From NCBI GenBank assembly GCA_944990035.1, contig CALYLX010000141.1:558001-622000 (forward strand): a stretch of DNA of 64,000 nt. The letters run 5' to 3'. Origin of the DNA: Clitopilus passeckerianus. Its lineage: Eukaryota > Basidiomycota > Agaricomycetes > Agaricales > Entolomataceae. A program made the position numbers and the translations under genes. This document shows, one piece after another, positions 56,401 through 64,000 of this stretch (within the stretch, counting starts at the first letter, position 1; the number at the start of each line of letters is the position of its first letter). The notes under the pieces are model-generated. The model worked only from the letters and a program-made list of their open reading frames with translations. It ran no database searches and had not been told where the DNA came from.

Positions 56401-56863
56401 GGCTCAAGCAGTTTGGGATCGAGGAAAAAAGTGAAGCAAACCAAGTGGTAAACGACTGTGATGGTGACAAGACAAAAGTAGAATAATGGCAGGGTCAGTA
56501 AATAACTTCGTGTGTCGGTGCCTGGTTCAAGCAAAGTTCAGCTTCAGTCTCTTTAAGTTCAAGTTGTTGCCACGGCGGGGGTAAAGTGCGGAAGCTGATG
56601 GCACACGATCCTAGCAGAGACAAATACGGATCGTCTCAAATTGCGCCTGTCGTCTGGGCCATTCTATCTCTCAGAGCGCAGAGCCGACTACAGGCCAGCG
56701 ACGAGCGTAGGCTAGATGGACGGAACTTAGGGAACTAATGCAATAATGAAATTGACGAAAACCGATCATAGTCTACTTGGTACATGGACGATTCTGGTAC
56801 TTCTTGCATACACGATGAATATTTACTTAGAGTTTCTTTAGCTTCGTTGAACGAAACATCTAC
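56401..56863. other. intergenic
   Basis: Probable upstream part of the G-alpha-like gene; no first exon was identified. No other feature. Confidence 0.3.
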
Positions 56864-57017
56864 CCTTCCAGCGGCTGCGGTAGCTTCCTGTTATTAAAGT
56901 TTTCCTAATCTCTATAAGGACTGTCTCGATGCTGTTCACCCGCGTCCGTCCCTTGAGCATGGGGGGCTTGGAAGCATCGACTTTGCCGTTGGTGGGGTCT
57001 ACGGAGGGGAGGTTAAC
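56864..57017 (-). pseudogene. 3' fragment of an MMS2-type gene
   Basis: The minus-strand reading [20 protein letters not shown] then [12 protein letters not shown] matches exon 3 of the intact gene at 60825-61418 ([32 protein letters not shown]). Similarity is abrupt at 57017 and fades after about 56864. The catalytic-fold N-terminal part is absent, and the C-terminus is frameshifted. Confidence 0.8.
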
Positions 57018-57888
57018 GCACAAAAGGAAAATGAGAAGCGGCAAAATGGAATGTACCTGCAGATGAGCCATCCAATCAAAGTAATGACCAGGGCTGCACT
57101 ATCTCCAATCGTCCTCTTCCAAACTATAGCACTGGATGACATAGCTCCTACTTCTTGAAGTCGATATCTTCGAGATTCGGGAATGTTTGCGCTGATTGCG
57201 AAGTGATTGACACTCCTGAAATAGTCGATGGCATGACTTGGGCAGAAAACACACGTGTGGTGGCATCGCGAAAAGAGTACCGTGAAAAGTTGGATCGTGA
57301 CCTCTATGTGGAGGATATTGAAGTGGAGGTGAGCGTTGGTAATGAAGTACTGAAGCTTGAAGCTTTGGAGAGTTAACGCAGGAAGAAAAGTGGCCTCGTA
57401 GAGCACAAAGGCTCAGTTCAAGGTGGGCCCGCCTTCATTTCCGACCCCGAGCCGGCTTTCGTTTGAAGGAGATTTGATGGCATCGCTGGCGAACAAAAAC
57501 CTCGACCTCGGGAATACCAAGGTCGAGCTTTTTGTTCAAACGAAGAATTACACGAGTGGTGGGCACCTATTCTACCATTCCTGGATTCCTTAGAATGAGA
57601 GTTCTTTGGTGGGTTTCATTCACCGTTCGCAGATTCCCTTGCTCCCTTGAATGAGATTCTATAGTCTTACTTTCGACATTTTTCAGACTTCTTTGGAGGG
57701 TATCTTCATAAATTTAAACAATTGATATTTCAAAGCATCTGTGGTGGCTCCCAGCCCCTAAAGGCTGCACTGCCTCGACACGCAGAGAAATAGGACATGA
57801 TCTCGCGGTTTTGACTCTGAAAGGAAGGAGAGGCATCCTAAGAAGAATGAAGGCAGAATCATATGGCGTCGCAGAGCGATACACTGCA
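57018..57888. other. intergenic
   Basis: Downstream flank of the terpene synthase. Several short ORFs, none recognised. Confidence 0.3.
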
Positions 57889-59000
57889 TTAGGCGAAAGA
57901 GTTGTATCTACCACAGTAGACGGACCAGATCCAGTTGGCCGCCAGGAGACGTTCGTAACCTTCCACAAGTCTACTAATCATACCTAGCTCGTCCCCAAAG
58001 TATCGCTCTCTTAACTCATTTGAAGTCTGCAAGAATTTGTCCTCCACGTCAGATATATACACCTTCAGATAATCCATCGCCCCTTGAGCATCTAAGTGCC
58101 TCTCTTTCATGATAACGGGGATTGAGTTGTAGAAGAAAGTTGCATCCTCAGAGTCTTTGCGTTGAGTGTGCAATGCCTCGACACGATAGGAGTATAGGTC
58201 GTTTATAAAAACACCGTGGAGTCCAGCCAATCTTCCCAACTCTCGGACATCTGGATCCGCCGACATGTGTGGTGGTAGATAAATACCATGCGACCAAGCG
58301 ACCAGGGCAAATGCAGGCCTAGAATTTCAATCGGTCGTGTCAGTTACGTTTCGTCGCTACCGCCAGCCGGAATGTCGGACTCACCACACTGCAGCATCAA
58401 GGAGACGATATTCTTGAAAAATCTCGAAGCTGTCCACGGAATCTATCCTTTTCTTATAATTGCCCATAGCGGCGCAATACTCCTGTATGGCGGAAAGAAC
58501 ATCCCGCGCGAGTGCGCGGTCAGCCTCATCGCCGATAGACATTAACATGGAAGTAATGTTCTCAAGGACAACCTCGAGTGGATTGGCAGGATCCGGCTCC
58601 TGGACGCCATTCAAAATCCCGAGTGCCCGAGCTATGCACGCCTTGGCCTGATTTGAAACGATGCTTGTTAGCACATCCAAACCAGCAGGCTAGAATTTTA
58701 AATGCGCACCTTTTCCTCGTCCAACTTCTCGACGACATCGTCAAAAAAGAAAAAGAACTCATACCAGATGCAGGCGGTCTGGATACGACTGTCTAAAGCC
58801 CCGGAGAATACCATTATGAACCAGTCTTCAAGATCTTGGGCGAGATATCGCTTTTGGCGCTCGATGGAGTCCGAAAAGAGATTCGTAATGTAGTAGGACG
58901 TGATGTTTGCCTTGATGTCCTCTGCCTTCTCGGGAAGGTGAGGGATAAAACGACAGTCGTACGAGCAATCAAGGTCAATTGCAGAGTTGAGTTCAACCAT
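57889..59000 (-). CDS. class I terpene synthase (sesquiterpene synthase-like)
   Basis: Exons 59000-58710, 58647-58385, 58318-57889 (327 aa, full length). Motifs: Asp-rich FFFFFDDVVEKLDEEK in exon 1, second metal motif INDLYSYRVE in exon 3, and a C-terminal R-Y (CGRYNSFA). GIYLPPHMSADPDVRELGR is shared almost word for word with the 29.2 kb enzyme, and the introns are in identical places, so the two are close paralogues. It should ionise and cyclise a prenyl diphosphate (probably FPP) to a volatile terpene. No P450 or other tailoring gene is adjacent. An in-frame Met at 59024 is an alternative start. Confidence 0.85.
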
Positions 59001-60824
59001 TGCGTCGAAGAAGATAATCTCCAAGGACCTGAAGCAGGTGCTTCTTTATAAATCAAGTTCAGATTGATAATCGTCACTCGCAACTCTACCCGACTCGGGA
59101 AACGAACGTTCAAGGTGTCAAAAGGTTTGCAATTTTTCTGAAATTAACACTCCATCCATGCTGTCGAGTGTGGCTAGCCCTAGAGAGATTAGGACCTTTC
59201 TTGAGCTGCTTTTCGGGGCGCTCTTCTGTCGATAGGGTCCAATGATTTACTCACGACACCTTGTGAGGGTGTTGAGGAGTTCTACAATAGATCATGTGGT
59301 TGGAAGTTCCTCGTTTCCAAGAGGAGCATTACAAGTCTGGCATGACCAAATGCGATCGGAAATATAAGCAAGTATGGGGTCCGATTAACGCAGTCGTCGT
59401 GGAAGGGAGAGATACCACAAGATCAGAACTCCAGTATCTGTCAAGCTGTAATAATGCCCTAAACCGCGAGTTGAAGTGGTATTGAGAATTGAGTCCTTGA
59501 CTATAGGAATCGACGTTCCCAATTAATTAATCCGCATCCATCAGACCTGCGAAAATTTTATTGTCAGACAGGTTCTACACCCCGAATGCCATTGGATTTG
59601 TTCCCCTACCTCCTAAAGCGGATGCTAGCAGGCTGATAATACCAGATACATCAGGACTGAAGAACGGAAATCCGAACCTTTGCCGCCTGCGATTGGAATT
59701 TGGGTCGTTTTACAAGCCACCTGTCAAACCAAATCCCGAATCAAGAACGTTTCCCTCTCCCGCCGTTGGCGCTCGGTACTCAGTTCGCGTTGAAGCAGGC
59801 AGCAGCAACTCTACTCGCACCCACAATTATCTTACCGGTTGAATTCTTCGCCGATTAGAGGTGAGCCAGGCGCAGCGAGCTCCGAGGACTCGGCAAGGAG
59901 GACATTAACCGGGTTTTCTAGATCGGGACTAGTAACGCCTGATGGAATTTCAATAAATCCTTGGACGACCTACTTTGCTGAGCCAGATGGTAGCACACTT
60001 TCAACTTCCTCGCACCTGATTCTCGCCACCGGGAAGAAGCGCCTACTTGCTCGGGAGAAGTGTAATTCAAGAGATCGTCAGGAAGGACCAATACAGGGAA
60101 TAAGACCGTAGGAATCTCTATGCATTCATCCAAAGCGTATGGATAAGCAAGCCAGGTAAGGGAGCGCCAAAGAGTCGGACATGATCACAGGTTCTCATAT
60201 GCTAATGTCAACTGAGTTCGCATCCAGCTGTGCTCTACAACAATTCCTTTTACTCGTGCTTCCCCGCGAAATGAACGGCCTGGAAGGTCAGGGTGTTCAA
60301 GATAATCGGAGATCTTGCCTAAGATAGTAAGAACCGATGTTCATTATGATGGGAGCTGTACAAGCCGGATGAGGCAGGTATTGTAAGTAGACTTTGGGTC
60401 GAGCGAAAGATTGGTTGACAGCAAATATCATGATGAGGGGCCTACGTCGAAGATCGATCTGAATGGGGAAAGTTTGGATTGGTCACCCCAGATCCAAATA
60501 GGTCCAAATCTATCACGCTGGTCGGCGCTTGACCGGGGGCTCGAAGCCAGTGACCTTTATATCAATCATGACCAAACTGCGACGGGGCTCATCCAGGCCG
60601 TTCTACCTCGAAGCTCCCGAAATTCGACGTTGCAAGCAGCTGTGGATTGTTCTGGTCAACGACGAAGGATGTACGCAGGAGTAATAAGAGAGGCTCAGGC
60701 TTGAACCTGAAAGAACAATGATTAGGGATCTACTTGGTACATGCACACGGTGCGATGATATGTATGTTCAGACTAAAATTCGATTCCGCCTTGCGTCCTC
60801 AGAACCTTGCCATCCACCCCAGAC
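59001..60824. other. long intergenic region
   Basis: Promoter of the terpene synthase and 3' flank of MMS2. ORFs at 59561-59842 and 60411-60704 have no recognisable features. AATTAATTAAT occurs near 59521. Confidence 0.3.
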
Positions 60825-61418
60825 TCAAAACATCGAACCCTCCGGTGGCTGAGGCAGCTTCCTATTATTAAAGCTCGCCATTTCCTTCCTGATCTCTATA
60901 AGGACCGTCTCGATGCTGTTCGTCCGCGTCCAGTTTTTGAGCACTGGGAGCTTGGAAGGATCGACTTTGCCGTTGGTGGGGTCAACGAAGGGAAGGTTAA
61001 CGCGGGAGACAAATTGAATGAGGGGTGGTGCGTCGGGGTAATTGTCTCCGCAAGTTATAGAGAGGGAGTAGATTCGGTTTTCGTGGACTGTCTGTTTGGT
61101 CGAAAGGTGGTGTGTAAGCGTGAGCGTTCGGGTTCAATAGCGGGAAGTGGGACGGAATGAGATGCGATAATGGAGTGCTTAGTAGTAGAAAGTGAGAAAC
61201 ATACATGTCCAGGCCCGATAATGGTTCCATTCCAATTAGACATGAGTACATCGTCTCCGTCTTCCAGCCCATACGAGCAGCTCCCATCACCAATTCCTTT
61301 TTCGCCCTTCTCGAGCTCTTCGAGGAGGCGGAAGTTGCGTGGGACTAGATAGCCAATATACGTTAGTTTCGAGACTCTGAACGATGAGGAGGACCGCAGA
61401 AGACGTACCCTTTGCCAT
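60825..61418 (-). CDS. MMS2: ubiquitin-conjugating enzyme variant Mms2/Uev1
   Basis: Exons 61418-61409, 61344-61205, 61091-60825 (138 aa, normal length). The sequence reads [88 protein letters not shown] and [10 protein letters not shown]. It has the UBC fold but no active-site Cys, as in all UEVs. With Ubc13 it builds Lys63-linked ubiquitin chains in post-replication DNA repair. A copy of part of exon 3 lies at 56864-57017. Confidence 0.92.
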
Positions 61419-62295
61419 AGCTGTTGAGGGGAGAGATGGATAGATATCGAATCAAAAGCTGTGCCAAGCGCGATGTTATGTCATCACACTGACACAGCCA
61501 CGCCGCAACCAGCCTTTTCGCTGTTTCATCAAGTCCACACGGTCTTTCTCGGTCTTCACCCTGTCTGCACCGAGAACAATTCGTTAAAAGGCAGAAGAAC
61601 TTTCGAATGCAAATAAAAGTATGCGAAAGGTCTCGGACGCTGGCGCCAGGCACTCTGACCCCCTAAGTGACATTCCTACTCAAATTCCCATGGTCTCGAG
61701 CTTTTTGAATGGGAACAACCCACGATAATCAGACCATTCGGGCAGGCAGCTACGCGCCAAAATTAGTGGAGGTGTATCTACTGGAGAGGAATAATGAGAT
61801 GCCCGTGGGTTTTCCCTGAACTGACGAGTAGTCAGAGCAAAGGGATTCACGACGTACCTCGGCAGCTATGTAGGCCCGATAGACGGCCAGTATGAGCCTC
61901 TGCGTCGTGCGCACCTGGTTTCCCACTCGGGTACTCTTTGGGAGCGAGTCAGCACACAGATAAACTTTGTGGTACTGATAAAACTGTCACATATCTGGGC
62001 ACGTGAACCAGCTTGGGTCTGTCAGGCTCCGGATAGAAGGCGTCTTTCTACCTGTCTTCCTACACACGTCAAGTCGCGCAAGATCGATGGCGCTCTTTAT
62101 ACCCGACCTTGAGCCTTTCAAAGCCTTGGTCTCGGGCGCAATCCTACGGCTTTCACCCTGTGCTCCACCTGATTCTGTGTCGTTTACGTCTGTCAGTACC
62201 TGTGGATTCCAGGCACTGCTCGTAGTTGCTTAAAACCAGACCATGGCATGCGAAGGAAGCTTAAAGGCGAGACATAACCCTCTCTCTTCCACACA
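61419..62295. other. intergenic
   Basis: MMS2 promoter side. No other feature recognised. Confidence 0.3.
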
Positions 62296-62428
62296 ATTAA
62301 GTTTCCCGCCGCCCTTCTCGTCGTGTTCACTGCGTTTGTCCCTACCATCATGGCAGCACCCGTTCCGAACGAGGTTGTTCAGCGTCGCAACGAACCTCCC
62401 GATTCAGCCTTCGTGATTGGTTACGGCG
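62296..62428 (+). pseudogene. first exon of a secreted peptide gene lacking its start codon
   Basis: The reading KFPAALLVVFTAFVPTIMAA then PVPNEVVQRRNEPP is a typical fungal signal peptide and short propeptide with an R-R site. It ends at a GTACGT donor (62429). The codon in front is ATT (62296-62298), not ATG. A possible following exon begins after CATGGTAG near 62708 (CTGGAGGCGCGAC). An internal Met (62350) would leave only AAPVPNE, with no signal peptide. Confidence 0.4.
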
Positions 62429-63267
62429 GTACGTGGTTACAACCCAGTAAGCTCTTTTTTCTGTAAATTAGCCTACAACTTATCCGAAGGTTGAAAGTCC
62501 CAAGAGTAATGATGATGGCATTTGACGTTCACCCAGCGCTGTGAAAGGACGTTGTCTAGGAGAATCGAAGTCGAGGCAGTTTGCCATGAAAACTTTACAT
62601 CACCAATTCGTCTGTAAACAGAAGCCAAATACCATCGAAAACGCCTATGATAAAGTCGTTTCTGTCCCCTGCGCTCTACATTCTGACTCTGAACGTTTTT
62701 CATGGTAGCTGGAGGCGCGACTTCACTCTCCGAGCGTGCTCGTCTGTTGTGTGCGAAACCTAGCTCAAAAATCCTCGAAATGAGTATCGGAAACGACTGT
62801 CACTTCATCCAAGCTTATCCTTTCTAAGAATTACAGTGATCCACCGTTCCTTTCTACACCGTTTTGAGATTGGCAACTGGGGTACCCGTCCCGTCACTTC
62901 TGGACCCATTATTGTTACTATCCATAGTATATAGCATATTTTACTTAGTATATACAATCATGAACGAAGATACGTCGAAATAAAATGAGAAAGTCGTGTT
63001 TTGTCCGAAGGGGGTAAAGATGATGGAAACCACTCGTTCCTACAGACCGTGATCAGCCGCGTGTTGTCGCTTACAGTAGATTTATCCCCGCTTGCGCACT
63101 CACTATTGTGTACCAACTGTTGGACCCGAAACTCATTCCACGTGTTGACATCGTATGATTTTCGCCACTCCTACTTAGTTCTCGAAAATCGATATCGTAT
63201 TCCCTCATCTGTTCAGTACGGCAATAGCTGCTTATATTCAAGACTTCGTTTGGTCCTAACTACGGTC
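62429..63267. other. intergenic
   Basis: A 76-codon minus ORF (62703-62473, rich in Arg and Trp) sits in what would be an intron of the peptide relic. No other feature recognised. Confidence 0.3.
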
Positions 63268-63995
63268 CTAGAAATTATTGTACCTTGCACACGATGTACA
63301 CCAAACCACATTTCCTGCCATAACATCGATAAACACAGCAGAGACCCCCTCAATCGCCCTGAGTTCTTCCGCCGAAGACTGGTAAAACATTTTAAGGTCA
63401 TCCACAACCTCCACAAACTGCTGCTCGAAGGCCCATAGCCGCCTCTTGATATCTGCTAGCGCCTGAGATGGAGTGAAGTGGTGGCGCTCCATGAGGACGT
63501 GAATGCCATTAAAGCAAACGTCGGCGGTCGGGTTTTCCTTTCTTTCCGACCCCTCCTTCTCCTTGCGATACGAGTATAAGTCGTTTGTCAATGCCCCATG
63601 TGCAAAGCAAAGATCTCTAATAGTCTCAAACCCGGGATTTACCCTCACTGTATCCGGAAGCGAAATCATTGCTTGCCAGATACACCCTTCAGTGACGAAC
63701 CTGTTCCATCCGTTGAGTAACAATGAAACTTCAGGAATAATCACACTCACCCCGTTCCGATATCGACCATTCTATATGCCATGTAGTCGTCGAAGCTTGT
63801 CATACTCTGCTTACGCGCCACCTTCCCACCAATCCCTTTCATTAGATCGCACGTAGTAGTGAAGATGAGCTCCGCCGAGCCTATAGCTTTCATATCATTG
63901 TAGATGCCGTAAAGAGCGAGCTCAACCTGGGTCGGATTCGGGTCGATGTCTCCAGTTTCAAGCAGCAATATAATTCTATCGGCCATATGCTGAGC
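63268..63995 (-). CDS. terpene synthase, 5' part beyond window
   Basis: Exons ...-63751 and 63700-63268 on the minus strand; the first visible exon probably starts at an acceptor CTCAG near 63996. It contains YMAYRMVDIGTG, then FVTEGCIWQAMISLPDT, the second metal-binding motif TNDLYSYRKEKEGSER (N-D-x-x-S-x-x-x-E) and ends CARYNNF. The Asp-rich motif must lie to the right of the window. It differs more from the other two terpene synthases than they do from each other, so it belongs to another subgroup. Product unknown. Confidence 0.75.
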
Positions 63996-64000
63996 CTAAA

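Noticed and set aside
1..64000. CRISPR arrays, bacterial operons, Shine-Dalgarno sites
   Set aside because: No regularly spaced direct repeats were seen, and the intron-rich gene structure is eukaryotic.

Overview
The window looks like nuclear DNA of a filamentous basidiomycete, probably an Agaricomycete. Genes carry many short introns (about 45-60 nt, GT-AG) and single-codon-phase exon joins. The gene content is typical of mushroom-forming fungi: F-box/LRR-like paralogs, a NACHT NTPase, a DUF6533 membrane protein, three class I terpene synthases, and small secreted Cys-rich proteins. A few conserved housekeeping genes anchor it: mitoribosomal protein mS29, the inositol regulator Opi1 and the ubiquitin E2 variant Mms2. 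No bacterial-type, viral or CRISPR feature was seen.

Layout. 0-5.1 kb: an F-box gene running off the left edge, the mS29 gene, then a mosaic of broken gene pieces (a kinase-family relic followed by two F-box fragments fused head to tail). 5.9-9.5 kb: a multi-domain gene with a gutted kinase domain, and a decayed relative of the nuclease-like/pseudokinase gene. 9.6-14.6 kb: a caleosin-like gene that has lost both expected haem histidines, a secreted Cys-rich protein, and a decayed copy of the caleosin 5' end joined to a kinase-family fragment. 14.9-24.6 kb: four F-box genes, one probably broken. 25.1-27.7 kb: OPI1. 29.2-35.4 kb: a shortened terpene synthase, a secreted beta-lactamase-like gene with one in-frame stop, and a secreted lectin-like gene. 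35.9-37.6 kb: a probable non-autonomous inverted-repeat transposon. 38.6-40.3 kb: a DUF6533 gene. 42.3-49.7 kb: an intact nuclease-like/pseudokinase gene, an intact kinase gene of the same superfamily and a NACHT NTPase, adjacent to one another. 50-64 kb: a carbohydrate-binding-like ORF, a Skt5/Sel1 relic, small secreted peptides, a strongly diverged G-alpha gene, a terpene synthase, an Mms2 fragment, the true MMS2 gene, and a terpene synthase leaving the right edge.

Two themes stand out. First, a family of proteins shares a middle domain (key residues: A-W-x-x-A-V, D-x-T/S-F, R-x-R-x-S-x-T-x-Y, L-x-x-G-L-Y/F) and ends in a kinase-like domain. It comes in two versions, one with an E-x-K nuclease-like motif plus a dead kinase, the other with a different N-terminus plus a kinase that keeps HRD and DFD. 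At least six copies or pieces lie here in various stages of decay. Second, several signalling or enzyme folds have lost their catalytic residues while keeping an open, spliceable frame (G-alpha, caleosin, pseudokinase). All exon models were read by eye from splice signals and paralogue comparison. Phases were checked arithmetically, but no database search was possible.
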